Positions 32,861 to 40,814 of a stretch of 45,308 nt of DNA are shown here, in pieces (position 1 is the stretch's first letter; each line of letters begins with the position of its first letter). Made by a program: the position numbers and the translations under genes. A model generated the notes under the pieces. That model did not search any database. It was not told the DNA's origin and was given only the letters and a program-made list of their open reading frames with translations. The DNA is from Nocardia lijiangensis NBRC 108240 (GTDB lineage: Bacteria; Actinomycetota; Actinomycetes; Mycobacteriales; Mycobacteriaceae), in contig NZ_BDBP01000084.1 of NCBI RefSeq assembly GCF_001613045.1, positions 1 through 45,308 of the forward strand. Reading direction: 5' to 3'.

Positions 32861-32996
32861 GAGAACCCAGTGTGATGGAGCTAACACTCAAAGTGGAATG
32901 TGGTTCAGAGCGCAGCGGGGTTCGGGTTGCTGCGACCTGGCACGCGATTCTGGAGCGCCGTTGACCCGGTGTTCGGACTGCAAAGGGGCACACCAA

Positions 32997-33320
32997 ATGC
33001 ATATGACAACCCCCATCGCTCGATTGGACGTAGAGCAGGCCGAAGCGCGAATCGCCTGGGTTTCCCAGGCCCGATGCAAGGAAGTAGATCCCGATCAGTT
33101 GTTCGTCCGCGGCGCAGCGCAGCGCAAGGCGGCAACGATCTGCAGGCACTGTCCGGTGCTCATGCAATGTGGAGCCGATGCCCTCGACAATCGAGTGGAA
33201 TTCGGCGTGTGGGGTGGGATGACCGAACGGCAGCGGAGGGCGCTGCTGAAACAGCATCCGGAGGTGACCTCCTGGGCCGATTTCTTCCAGGCCCAGCGCC
33301 AGCATCAAGTGGCGATGTAG
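32997..33320 (+). CDS. whiB4: WhiB-family iron-sulfur regulator
   Basis: The 107-residue protein has the four cysteines of WhiB proteins, C27, C49, C52 and C58, which bind a [4Fe-4S] cluster, followed by the GVWGG turn and a basic C-terminus. WhiB proteins sense O2, NO or redox state and act with sigma factors or DNA. The whiB4 name rests on synteny with Rv3681c, between ponA2 and the ArsA-like pair; in mycobacteria WhiB4 is linked to redox control of antioxidant genes. Start at 32997 has AAGGGG eight bases ahead; ATG at 33003 is two codons in. Confidence 0.92.
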   Translation: MHMTTPIARLDVEQAEARIAWVSQARCKEVDPDQLFVRGAAQRKAATICRHCPVLMQCGADALDNRVEFGVWGGMTERQRRALLKQHPEVTSWADFFQAQRQHQVAM

Positions 33321-33333
33321 TCGAACGAACGAA

Positions 33334-33363
33334 AAACCGAGCCCGCGATTGCGGGCTCGGTTT
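33334..33363 (+). terminator. Intrinsic terminator of whiB4
   Basis: A 13-bp perfect stem (33334-33346 with 33351-33363, loop GATT) ends in TTT, 14 bases after the whiB4 stop. The arms begin with AAA, so it may also serve the opposite strand. Confidence 0.85.
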
Positions 33364-33421
33364 CGTTTGAGCCTATAGCTATTCCGACTCAATACCGAAC
33401 GTTATGGTCTGGTCGGTGCGC

Positions 33422-34534
33422 CTATGCGGAGACGGGCGTTCCGGTCAGTTGATCGCCCACCGCCCGCAGCGCCTCGAGGTCGGAAACCTCGAACGGCAGC
33501 GCGGTCACCGAGACGATCGGCACCCGCGGGTGCGCCCCGGTGAACCGATGTAGCAGATGCTGCTCGCGCTTGGCCGTGGCGACCCGGTCGGCGTGGATGC
33601 GCAGCACCGCGCTGGTCAGCGAATCGGATTCGGCCAGCTGATCGGCGGCGGTGAGCGCGTGGTCGGCGGGCAGATCGCTCAGCATCGGATGCGTCCGGTT
33701 GAGCACGAGGCCCGCGAGCGGCATCTGCTCGGTGGTGAGCCGGTCGACGAAGAACGAGGCCTCGCGCAGCGCGTCCGGCTCCGCCGCGGCCACCACCAGG
33801 AAATGCGTGCCGGGCTTGGACAGCAGCGCGTAGGTGCGGTCGGCGCGGTCCTGGAAACCGCCGAACAGCGATTCCAGCGACTGCAGGAAGACGGACGCGT
33901 CCTTGAGCATCTGCCCGCCGATGACGGTGGAAACGCCGCGCATGGCCAGGCTCATCGCGCCGGTGACGAACCGGCCGACGCCGCGCCCCGGCGCCATGAT
34001 CAGCCGGATCATCTTGCCGTTCAGGAAGTTTCCGAGGCGCTTGGGCGCGTCGAGGAAGTCGAGCGCGTTGCGCGAGGGCGGGGTGTCGACCACGATCAGG
34101 TCCCACTCCCGCTTGTTCGCGAGCTGCCCGAGCTTCTCCATCGCCATGTATTCCTGCGTTCCCCCGAAGGAGGACGCCACGGTCTGATAGATCGGATTGG
34201 CGAAGATCTGCTCCGCCTTCTCCGGAGTGGTGTGCTCGAGCACCATGTCGTCGAACGTGCGACGCATGTTCAGCATCATCGCGTACAGCTCGCCCTCGAC
34301 CTCGGGGCCGAGCGCCACCCGTTGCGGATAGTTGTCCAGGTCGGCGATGCCGAGTGACTGGGCCAGTCGGCGCGCCGGGTCGATCGTGAGCACCACGACC
34401 TTGCGCCCGAGTTCGGCGGCACGCAGCGCGATCGCGGCCGCGGTGGTGGTCTTGCCGACGCCGCCGGAGCCGCAGCACACCACGACCCGCGCGGTGGGAT
34501 CGGCGATGATCTTCGAAATGTCCAGCGTCGTCAT
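33422..34534 (-). CDS. ArsA/GET3-like ATPase, second of a pair
   Basis: The 370-residue P-loop ATPase has the deviant Walker A CCGSGGVGKTTTAAA (residues about 20-34), the IDPA switch motif in VVVLTIDPARRLAQS and VVDTPPS. It belongs to the ArsA/Get3/MinD group, as do mycobacterial Rv3679-Rv3680, which are paired ArsA-like proteins reported to form a complex related to anion transport or glycerol use. It overlaps the upstream partner by ATGA, so the two subunits are made together. No arsenic genes are near. Role by synteny only. Confidence 0.9.
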   Translation of the reverse strand: MTTLDISKIIADPTARVVVCCGSGGVGKTTTAAAIALRAAELGRKVVVLTIDPARRLAQSLGIADLDNYPQRVALGPEVEGELYAMMLNMRRTFDDMVLEHTTPEKAEQIFANPIYQTVASSFGGTQEYMAMEKLGQLANKREWDLIVVDTPPSRNALDFLDAPKRLGNFLNGKMIRLIMAPGRGVGRFVTGAMSLAMRGVSTVIGGQMLKDASVFLQSLESLFGGFQDRADRTYALLSKPGTHFLVVAAAEPDALREASFFVDRLTTEQMPLAGLVLNRTHPMLSDLPADHALTAADQLAESDSLTSAVLRIHADRVATAKREQHLLHRFTGAHPRVPIVSVTALPFEVSDLEALRAVGDQLTGTPVSA

Positions 34535-35619
34535 CGCACTCCCTGCGCGCTCAGATATTCGGCCAGCTCGTACAGCCCGCCGAGGTCCATGCCGTCGGCC
34601 AGGGCGGGCAGGTGCAGCTGTGGCACGTCCACCTTGTTCAGCTCGGCCGCACTTTCGTCCTGGGCCTGCAGCCGGGCCGAGTGTTCGAAGGTCTCGGTGA
34701 TCAGTCCCTCGAAAGCGTCTTCGGGCAACGTGATTCCGGAGCGTTCCAGTCCGGCGCGGATGGCGTCGCGGTCGATGTCGCCCTCGGCGGCGCGATTGCG
34801 CACATCGGTAGGCAGGAAGCCCGCCCCGGCGCGGTTCACGATCACTGTCCCGATGCGCAGGTCGTTGGCCTTGAGTTCGGCGACGGCGTCGGCGGTCTCC
34901 TGCACCGGCAGCGCCTCCAGCAGGGTGACCAGATGGATCATCGTCTGATCCGAATGCAGCAGCCGGGACACGCCTTCGGCCTGCGAGGCGATCGGGCCGC
35001 CCTTGGCGATCTCGACCATGGCGGTGGTGACGTCGAGGAAGCTGGCGATCCGGCCGGTCGGTGGCGCGTCGACCACGATCTCGTCGTAGACCCGCTTGCC
35101 CGTCTGATCCACGCGGACCGCGCATTCCTTGATCTTGCCGGTCAGGATGACGTCGCGCAGACCGGGCGCGATCGTGGTGACGAATTCGATGGCGCCCATC
35201 CTGCGCATCGCCCGCCCCGCGAAGCCCAGGTTGTAGAACATGTCGAGGTATTCGAGGAAGGCGTGCTCGATGTCGAGCGCCAGCGCGACCACCTCGCCGC
35301 CGCCGTCCGCGGTGGCGATCCTGGTCTCGGTCGGCGGCAGCGGCGGCAGATCGAACAGCTGCGCGATGGACTGCCTGCTTTCCACCTCGACCAGCAGTAC
35401 CCGGCGCCCGCCCGCGGCCAAGGCCAGCGCGAGCGCGCCCGCGACCGTCGACTTGCCCGTTCCCCCTTTGCCGGAGACGTAGTGCAAGCGGGCCTTTTCC
35501 GCGCGCTTCGGCCAACCCGTTTCCAGCCCCGGCTCCGCCGAAATAGGCACTGCTGTTGGTACTCCCACGTTCGCGAGCCTATAGCCCGTTCTGTGATCAC
35601 GCCCTAGGGATACGGTCAC
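34531..35619 (-). CDS. ArsA/GET3-like ATPase, first of a pair
   Basis: The protein is up to 362 residues and has Walker A SGKGGTGKSTVAGA with the signature first lysine of the MinD/ArsA group, LLVEVESRQ at switch I and VVDAPPTGRI. It is followed by its partner with a four-base overlap. The GTG at 35619 gives an N-terminal extension of about 40 residues before the Walker region; a GTG 18 codons later (GVPTAVPIS) is an alternative, so the true start is open. It corresponds to Rv3679 by position. The pair lies divergent from DUF4177-ridA-MBL. Confidence 0.88.
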   Translation of the reverse strand: MTVSLGRDHRTGYRLANVGVPTAVPISAEPGLETGWPKRAEKARLHYVSGKGGTGKSTVAGALALALAAGGRRVLLVEVESRQSIAQLFDLPPLPPTETRIATADGGGEVVALALDIEHAFLEYLDMFYNLGFAGRAMRRMGAIEFVTTIAPGLRDVILTGKIKECAVRVDQTGKRVYDEIVVDAPPTGRIASFLDVTTAMVEIAKGGPIASQAEGVSRLLHSDQTMIHLVTLLEALPVQETADAVAELKANDLRIGTVIVNRAGAGFLPTDVRNRAAEGDIDRDAIRAGLERSGITLPEDAFEGLITETFEHSARLQAQDESAAELNKVDVPQLHLPALADGMDLGGLYELAEYLSAQGVR

Positions 35620-35736
35620 ACTGTCGTTTTCCAGACCTTCTGTACCAGACAGTCTTGCCGGTCGCTATGATCCCGCCGCCTGCCGCGTGTGGACCGCTAA
35701 GCAAGACCGGAACGCGCAGCCCCGCGGGCTCGCCCA

Positions 35737-35742
35737 TAAACT
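35737..35742 (+). promoter_or_regulatory. -10 element for leaderless DUF4177 mRNA
   Basis: TAAACT (35737-35742) ends six bases before the ATG at 35749, so transcription at +7 would begin at the A of the start codon. Confidence 0.5.
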
Positions 35743-35748
35743 CACCGC

Positions 35749-35913
35749 ATGAGTGATGTGACCCTGTGGGAGTACGCGACCGTTCCGCTGCTGACGCACG
35801 CGACCAAGCAGATTCTCGACCAGTGGGGCGCCGACGGGTGGGAGCTGGTTTCGGTGCTGCCCGGCCCGACCGGCGAGCAGCATGTCGCCTACCTGAAGCG
35901 TCCGAGGCAGTAG
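35749..35913 (+). CDS. DUF4177-type small protein
   Basis: The 54-residue protein (MSDVTLWEYATVPLLTHATK..., ending YLKRPRQ) matches the short Rv3678A-like proteins found before ridA in actinobacteria. The WEYATVPL, GWELVSVL and YLKRP segments are typical of the DUF4177 family, a small alpha/beta fold of unknown role. It starts without a ribosome site but with a -10 hexamer spaced for leaderless translation. RidA begins 3 bases after its stop, so the two are one operon. Confidence 0.85.
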   Translation: MSDVTLWEYATVPLLTHATKQILDQWGADGWELVSVLPGPTGEQHVAYLKRPRQ

Positions 35914-35916
35914 GCG

Positions 35917-36390
35917 ATGGCGGTCGACGCGGCCACTTCGTGGCGGAAGAACCTGGAGCGACTCGGACTGACCGTGCCCGCGGTGGCGGCGCCCGTCGCG
36001 GCCTACATTCCCGCGGTGCGCACCGGTTCGCTCGTCTACACCTCCGGCCAGCTGCCTTTCGTGAACGGCGAGCTGTCGGCGACCGGCAAGGTCGGCGCCG
36101 AGGTGTCGCTCGAGGCGGCCGCCGAGGCGGCGCGGCTGTGCGCGCTCAACGCGCTGGCCGCGGTGCACGACCTGGTCGGCCTCGACGAGGTGGTGCGGAT
36201 CGTCAAGGTGGTCGGTTTCGTCGCCTCCGCGCCGGGATTCACCGATCAGCCGCTGGTGATCAACGGCGCCTCGGAGTTCCTCGGCGAGGTCTTCGGCGAC
36301 GCGGGCGTGCACGCGCGTTCGGCCGTCGGCGTCTCGGAATTGCCGAAGAACACCCCGGTCGAGATCGAACTCATCGCCGAGGTGCGTTAG
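35917..36390 (+). CDS. RidA-family imine/enamine deaminase
   Basis: The 157-residue RidA/YjgF protein hydrolyses reactive enamine/imine intermediates from PLP enzymes. Conserved stretches are VYTSGQLPF near residue 40, a helix-rich middle and HARSAVGVSELPKNTPVEIE, where the Arg contacts the substrate carboxylate and the Glu sits at the active site. It corresponds to Rv3678c by position. The start at 35917 is directly after the DUF4177 stop, with GAGGCAGTAGGCG ahead as a weak ribosome site. Confidence 0.92.
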   Translation: MAVDAATSWRKNLERLGLTVPAVAAPVAAYIPAVRTGSLVYTSGQLPFVNGELSATGKVGAEVSLEAAAEAARLCALNALAAVHDLVGLDEVVRIVKVVGFVASAPGFTDQPLVINGASEFLGEVFGDAGVHARSAVGVSELPKNTPVEIELIAEVR

Positions 36391-36432
36391 ACAGGTTGTC
36401 GGACAACGACTCCGAATGACCGAGGAAATGCG

Positions 36433-37224
36433 ATGACGCTGACCCATCCCGCGTACGGGCAATTGCGCCAGGTGACGCCGACGGCGGCGGTGCTGCTCGC
36501 GGACAATCCGGGCCAGATGACCCTGGACGGCACCAACACCTGGATTCTGCGCGCGCCGGATGCCGCCGAGTACGTCGTGGTCGATCCCGGGCCGAAGGAC
36601 AAGAAGCACAGCGAGGCCATCGCCAGGGTCACCGCGGGCAAGATCGCGCTGACCCTGGTCACGCACCGTCACCACGATCACACCGGCGGCATCGAACAGC
36701 TGGTGAAGCTGACGGGTACGCCGGTGCGGGCCAAGGACCCCGAGTTCCTGCGCGGTGCGGACGCACCGCTGGCCGACGGCGAGGTGATCGAGGCGGCAGG
36801 CCTGCGCATCGGTGTGCTGGCGACGCCGGGGCACACCGGCGATTCGGTGAGTTTCGTGCTCGACGACGCGGTGCTCACCGGCGACACCATCCTGGGCAGC
36901 GGGACCACCGTGCTCGACTCCAGCGACGGCACCCTCGCCGACTACCTGACCTCGCTGGACCGGCTGGTCGAGGTCGGCGCGGGCAAGGCGCTGCTGCCCG
37001 CGCACGGTCCGGACCATCCGGATCTGGAACCGGTCGCGCGGTACTACATCAAGCACCGGCAGGAGCGGCTCGACCAAGTGCGCGCTGCCCTGCGCGAGCT
37101 GGGTCCGGACGCGGGAGCCATGGCGGTGGTGCGCAAGGTGTACGCGGATGTGGACAAGCGGCTCTGGCTCGCGGCACGCAGCTCGGTGCAGGCCCAACTG
37201 GAGTACCTGCGCGCCGAGCGATAG
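36433..37224 (+). CDS. Metallo-beta-lactamase-fold hydrolase (LACTB2-like)
   Basis: The 263-residue protein has the zinc-binding THRHHDHTGG motif (HxHxDH), a later ATPGHTGDSV, GDTILG and the LPAHGP histidine. LACTB2-like proteins include RNases and thioesterases; the substrate here is unknown. GAGGAAA precedes the ATG at 36433, 42 bases after the ridA stop, so co-transcription with ridA is likely. It corresponds to Rv3677c by position. Confidence 0.92.
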   Translation: MTLTHPAYGQLRQVTPTAAVLLADNPGQMTLDGTNTWILRAPDAAEYVVVDPGPKDKKHSEAIARVTAGKIALTLVTHRHHDHTGGIEQLVKLTGTPVRAKDPEFLRGADAPLADGEVIEAAGLRIGVLATPGHTGDSVSFVLDDAVLTGDTILGSGTTVLDSSDGTLADYLTSLDRLVEVGAGKALLPAHGPDHPDLEPVARYYIKHRQERLDQVRAALRELGPDAGAMAVVRKVYADVDKRLWLAARSSVQAQLEYLRAER

Positions 37225-37237
37225 GCCACGGAATACG

Positions 37238-37280
37238 ACGGCCCGCCGGATCCAGTGGAGCGCTGGATCCGGCGGGCCGT
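37238..37280. terminator. Terminator between convergent MBL and crp genes
   Basis: An 18-bp perfect stem (37238-37255 with 37263-37280, loop TGGAGCG) lies 13 bases after the MBL stop and 19 before the crp stop, serving both strands. Confidence 0.8.
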
Positions 37281-37299
37281 TCCGTGTGTCAGAAGCGGG

Positions 37300-37974
37300 T
37301 CAGCGGGCGCGCCGCGCGAGCCGCTCGGAGTCGGAGATGAGCACGCTCTTGCCCTCCAGCCGCAGCCAGCCGCGGTGCGCGAAGTCGGCGAGCGCCTTGT
37401 TGACGGTCTCGCGAGACGCGCCGACGAGCTGGGCGATCTCCTCCTGGGTCAGGTCGTGCGTGACCCGCAGGGCGCCCGCCTCCTGGGTGCCGAACCGCTG
37501 CGCGAGCTGCAGCAGCGCCTTGGCCACGCGACCGGGAACGTCGGTGAAGATCAGGTCGGCGAGGTTGTTGTTGGTGCGCCGCAGACGGCGGGCGAGCACG
37601 CGGAGCAGCTGCTCGGCGATCTCGGGCCGCTGGTCGATCCAGGACTTGAGGGCGTCACGGTCCATCGTGACGGCGCGGACCTCGGTGACCGTGGTCGCGG
37701 TCGAGGTGCGCGGGCCCGGGTCGAAGATCGACAGCTCGCCGAACATATCCGACGGGCCCATGATGGTGAGCAGGTTCTCCCGGCCGTCCGGGGAACGTCT
37801 ACCGATCTTCACCTTGCCCGAGGTGATGATGTACAGCCGATCGCCGGGTTCGCCCTCATTGAAAATGACATGACCGCGCGGAAAATCTACGGGCTGCAGT
37901 TGTTTGGCGAGTGCCGCCACCGCGGTGGGCTCTACGCCTTGGAAGATGCCTGCTCTGGCGAGGGCCTCGTCCAC
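37300..37974 (-). CDS. crp: Crp/Fnr-family global regulator
   Basis: The 224-residue protein has a cyclic-nucleotide-binding domain (GDRLYIITSGKVKIG, MFGELSIFDPGPRTSTAT) and a C-terminal winged helix with EEIAQLVGASRETVNKALADF. It is close to M. tuberculosis Crp (Rv3676, 224 residues) and corynebacterial GlxR, which bind cAMP and control hundreds of genes. The GTG at 37974 is chosen because AAGGAG lies seven bases ahead and the length equals the family; an ATG 18 codons upstream (38028) would add a tail. The downstream order of neighbours supports this identity. Confidence 0.94.
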   Translation of the reverse strand: MDEALARAGIFQGVEPTAVAALAKQLQPVDFPRGHVIFNEGEPGDRLYIITSGKVKIGRRSPDGRENLLTIMGPSDMFGELSIFDPGPRTSTATTVTEVRAVTMDRDALKSWIDQRPEIAEQLLRVLARRLRRTNNNLADLIFTDVPGRVAKALLQLAQRFGTQEAGALRVTHDLTQEEIAQLVGASRETVNKALADFAHRGWLRLEGKSVLISDSERLARRAR

Positions 37975-38110
37975 GAATGTGCTCCTTATGGGAAATGGCT
38001 CTGGGCTGGACCGAAGCGAATCGGCCAACAGCGCAGTCTACGCGGCATCGTCGCGGCGTAGTGACAGACACCACGTAACGAGTGGATTGCGCGGCGTCCG
38101 AGTAGCGGAT

Positions 38111-38353
38111 TCAGCTCGCGCGAGCGACGTCCAGGTCATCGTTGCGGGACCGTCGCCTGCGCATCCGGGCCACCGCCGCGGGCAGTCCGGCTTTCGTCAA
38201 CTCCTTGACCTCGGCGTTGCTTGCCCTGTCCAGGTACTGCTGAACCTCGGGGTCGGGTTCGAGAAGTTTGCGGAGCCGATTCTCGACCCGCTCCATCAGC
38301 AGTGCGAACAGCATCAACACCACTGGGAAGAGCACCACAGCGAGTCCTTGCAT
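38111..38353 (-). CDS. Small membrane protein (Rv3675-like position)
   Basis: The 80-residue product starts MQGLAVVLFPVVLMLFALLMERVENRL, one membrane segment, then a charged helix and an Arg-rich tail (RMRRRRSRND). It lies between crp and nth, where mycobacteria have Rv3675, a membrane protein of unknown role. ATG at 38353 has no ribosome site, but TTTACT (38361-38366, reverse strand) ends seven bases ahead, suggesting a leaderless mRNA. Longer in-frame extension upstream is antisense to nth. Function unknown. Confidence 0.7.
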   Translation of the reverse strand: MQGLAVVLFPVVLMLFALLMERVENRLRKLLEPDPEVQQYLDRASNAEVKELTKAGLPAAVARMRRRRSRNDDLDVARAS

Positions 38354-38432
38354 ATCGAGGAGTAAACACGGTGAAGGTCTCAGATGGAACACGGCAGTGG
38401 ATCTGAGCGGGCAACTTGTCGGAGCGGTTCCG

Positions 38433-38445
38433 TATGGTGGACGCG
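38433..38445 (+). promoter_or_regulatory. -10 element for leaderless nth mRNA
   Basis: TATGGT (38433-38438) ends six bases before the GTG at 38445, which puts the transcription start at the G of that codon. It decides the start chosen for nth. Confidence 0.5.
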
Positions 38446-39278
38446 TGCGTGCCTCCCCGTCTGTGACCGATCTGAACGGCTCTTCGGCTGTCGGCGGGGC
38501 GACCGATGCGCAACCCGCCGCCGTTACCGTTCCGAGACGGAAAACCCGCACGCGACAGGCGGAAACGAAGCTGGGTTTGGTGCGAAGGGCACGCCGCATG
38601 AACCGCACCCTCGCGGCCGCGTTTCCCGACGCGCACTGTGAGCTGGATTTCACGAATCCGCTCGAATTGGCGGTCGCGACAATCCTTTCCGCGCAGTGCA
38701 CCGACGAGCGCGTGAATCTCACCACGCCCGCCGTCTTCGCGAAGTACCGCAGCGCACGCGATTACGCCGAGGCGAACCGCGCGGAGCTGGAGGAATACAT
38801 CCGGCCGACGGGGTTCTACCGGAACAAGACGAACTCGCTGATCGGGCTCGGGCAAGCCCTCGTGACCGAGCACGAAGGTGAATTACCTCACACCCTCGAG
38901 GAACTGGTGAAGTTGCCCGGCATCGGGCGCAAGACTGCCAACGTCATCCTCGGCAACGCCTTCGATGTGCCCGGCATCACCGTCGACACGCATTTCGGCA
39001 GGCTGGTGCGCCGGTGGGGATGGACCGCCGAGGAAGACCCGGTCAAGGTCGAGCACGTCGTCGGCGAACTCGTCGAGCGCAAGGAATGGACGATGCTGTC
39101 CCATCGCGTGATCTTTCACGGGCGGCGGGTGTGCCATGCCAGGAAGCCTGCGTGCGGCGCGTGCGTGCTGGCCGCCGACTGCCCCTCGTTCGGCGCCGGG
39201 CCGACCGAGCCGGAGCTCGCGGCCAAATTGGTGAAGGGTCCGGAGCGCGAACACCTGCTGGGGATGGTCGGCCTGTGA
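38445..39278 (+). CDS. nth: Endonuclease III (DNA glycosylase/AP lyase)
   Basis: The enzyme removes oxidised pyrimidines and cleaves abasic sites. The 277-residue protein has the helix-hairpin-helix LPGIGRKTANVILG with the catalytic Lys, the catalytic Asp in ITVDTHFGRL, and the four-cysteine [4Fe-4S] loop CHARKPACGACVLAADC. The core from residue about 46 matches mycobacterial Nth closely; the first 45 residues form a low-complexity extension. GTG at 38445 is chosen by the -10 spacing; GTG at 38463 or a start nearer RRARRMNR are alternatives. The stop overlaps the next start (GTGA). Confidence 0.92.
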   Translation: MRASPSVTDLNGSSAVGGATDAQPAAVTVPRRKTRTRQAETKLGLVRRARRMNRTLAAAFPDAHCELDFTNPLELAVATILSAQCTDERVNLTTPAVFAKYRSARDYAEANRAELEEYIRPTGFYRNKTNSLIGLGQALVTEHEGELPHTLEELVKLPGIGRKTANVILGNAFDVPGITVDTHFGRLVRRWGWTAEEDPVKVEHVVGELVERKEWTMLSHRVIFHGRRVCHARKPACGACVLAADCPSFGAGPTEPELAAKLVKGPEREHLLGMVGL

Positions 39279-39958
39279 GATTGCGGGCCGCGGACGAGGC
39301 GCCGCGGGTAGGACGACCCGGTACGGCGAGATTTCACTCCGTGGTGCGCTGGGCGCTGGTCGGCCTGATCGTGGCGGTCGCGGCGGCGATCGCGCTGTGG
39401 CCGCGCGGCGGTGGCGAGGACACCGCGACCGGCCCGCACACTCCATCCGGCGCGCAGCAGGTCCCCGCGCAGGTGCGCGCGGATGCCGCACTCGCGCCCT
39501 GTCCGCGACCCGCGCCGAGCGCGCCGGGTGCGGGCCCGCTGGCGGGCATCACCCTGACCTGCCTGGCCGACGGTGCGCCGGTCGACCTCGCCGCGGCGCT
39601 CGCGGGCAAACCCGCGCTGCTCAACCTCTGGGCCTACTGGTGCGGACCCTGCGCCGAGGAGTTGCCGTACCTGCGGCAATACGCCGAGCGGGCGGGTGAC
39701 GCGGTCACGGTGCTGACCGTGCACAGCGATCCCGACGAGACCAAGGCGCTGCTGCGACTGACGGGTCTGAACGTGCAGCTGCCCGGTGTGCTCGACGCCG
39801 AGACCGCGGTGCGCAGCGCGGTCGGCGCACCCGCCGTGCTGCCGATTTCGGTGCTGGTCCGCCCGGACGGTTCTCTTGCCCAGGTCGTCGTGCGTACGTT
39901 TACCGGGGTCGACGATATTGCCGATACCGTGGCCACGGCGCTGGGCGTGCGAGCGTGA
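39275..39958 (+). CDS. Membrane-anchored thioredoxin-like (TlpA-type) protein
   Basis: The 227-residue protein has a short basic start, one membrane segment (about residues 22-43, VVRWALVGLIVAVAAAIALW), a low-complexity linker and an extracytoplasmic thioredoxin fold with YWCGPCAEELP at the active site. TlpA-type proteins reduce or exchange disulfides outside the cell. It corresponds to Rv3673c by position. The GTG at 39275 overlaps the nth stop by four bases, so the genes are coupled. Confidence 0.9.
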   Translation: MRLRAADEAPRVGRPGTARFHSVVRWALVGLIVAVAAAIALWPRGGGEDTATGPHTPSGAQQVPAQVRADAALAPCPRPAPSAPGAGPLAGITLTCLADGAPVDLAAALAGKPALLNLWAYWCGPCAEELPYLRQYAERAGDAVTVLTVHSDPDETKALLRLTGLNVQLPGVLDAETAVRSAVGAPAVLPISVLVRPDGSLAQVVVRTFTGVDDIADTVATALGVRA

Positions 39959-40094
39959 CGACACGGACGGCCACCCGCGCGACCTGCGGTGGTGTCGTGA
40001 GAAGGTCTACACCGCAAGACATCTCGCAGCGTCTGTTGCGGGCGGACAGAACGGTTGTGGAGGTGGTGGTGCGCAGGTTCACCGGGGGAGCGGC

Positions 40095-40814
40095 ATGACG
40101 GTTCCGCTCCCGACCGATATTCCGCACTGGCTGCGCCGGGCCGTCGAGCCCGGCCACGCCGAGGCAAGTGACACGTTGACGATCGCGCGCGCCCTGCGCC
40201 GAGCCATGACGCTGACCGGCGAGCCGCGCCAGGCCGCGGTGCTCGTCCTGTTCAGCGGCTCGACGGAGGACGATCCGACCGCTCCCGGCGGGCTGGCCGC
40301 CGACGCCGACGTGCTGCTCACCCAGCGCGCGTCGACCATGCGTCAGCACCGTGGACAGGTCGCCTTCCCCGGCGGCGCGGTCGATCCCGAGGACGAAGGA
40401 CCGATCGACACCGCGCTGCGCGAGGCGTGCGAGGAGACCGGCGTCCTCCGCGAGCACGTCGAGCCGCTCGCCGTGCTGCCGAAGGTCTTCGTGCCGCCGT
40501 CGCGCTTCGACGTGACCCCGGTGGTTGCCTACTGGCGCACGCCGGGTGAGGTGCGGGTGGTGAACCAGAGCGAGACCGAGCGCGTGGTGCGGGTACCGCT
40601 CTCCGAGATGCTCGACCCGGCCAATCGCTTCCTCGTCAAGGGCAGCCTCGGCTACCAGAGCCCGGCCTTCCAGGTCGACGGCATGCTGGTCTGGGGACTG
40701 ACCGGCGGGATACTCGCCGGCATCTTCAAGGCCGCGGGCTGGGAACTGGAATGGGATCGCGACGACGTGCGCGACCTGGAATCGGCGCTCGCCGCAGTGG
40801 GGATGACTTTATGA
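40095..40814 (+). CDS. NUDIX hydrolase, CoA-pyrophosphatase type
   Basis: The 239-residue protein has a complete Nudix box, GGAVDPEDEGPIDTAL then REACEETGV, and the preceding QHRGQVAFPGGAVD seen in CoA diphosphatases (NudL-type), which cut CoA and related nucleotides. GGGGGAG lies just before the ATG at 40095. The stop overlaps the marP start (ATGA). By position it matches Rv3672c. The 136-base gap after the thioredoxin gene (39959-40094) shows no gene. Confidence 0.93.
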   Translation: MTVPLPTDIPHWLRRAVEPGHAEASDTLTIARALRRAMTLTGEPRQAAVLVLFSGSTEDDPTAPGGLAADADVLLTQRASTMRQHRGQVAFPGGAVDPEDEGPIDTALREACEETGVLREHVEPLAVLPKVFVPPSRFDVTPVVAYWRTPGEVRVVNQSETERVVRVPLSEMLDPANRFLVKGSLGYQSPAFQVDGMLVWGLTGGILAGIFKAAGWELEWDRDDVRDLESALAAVGMTL

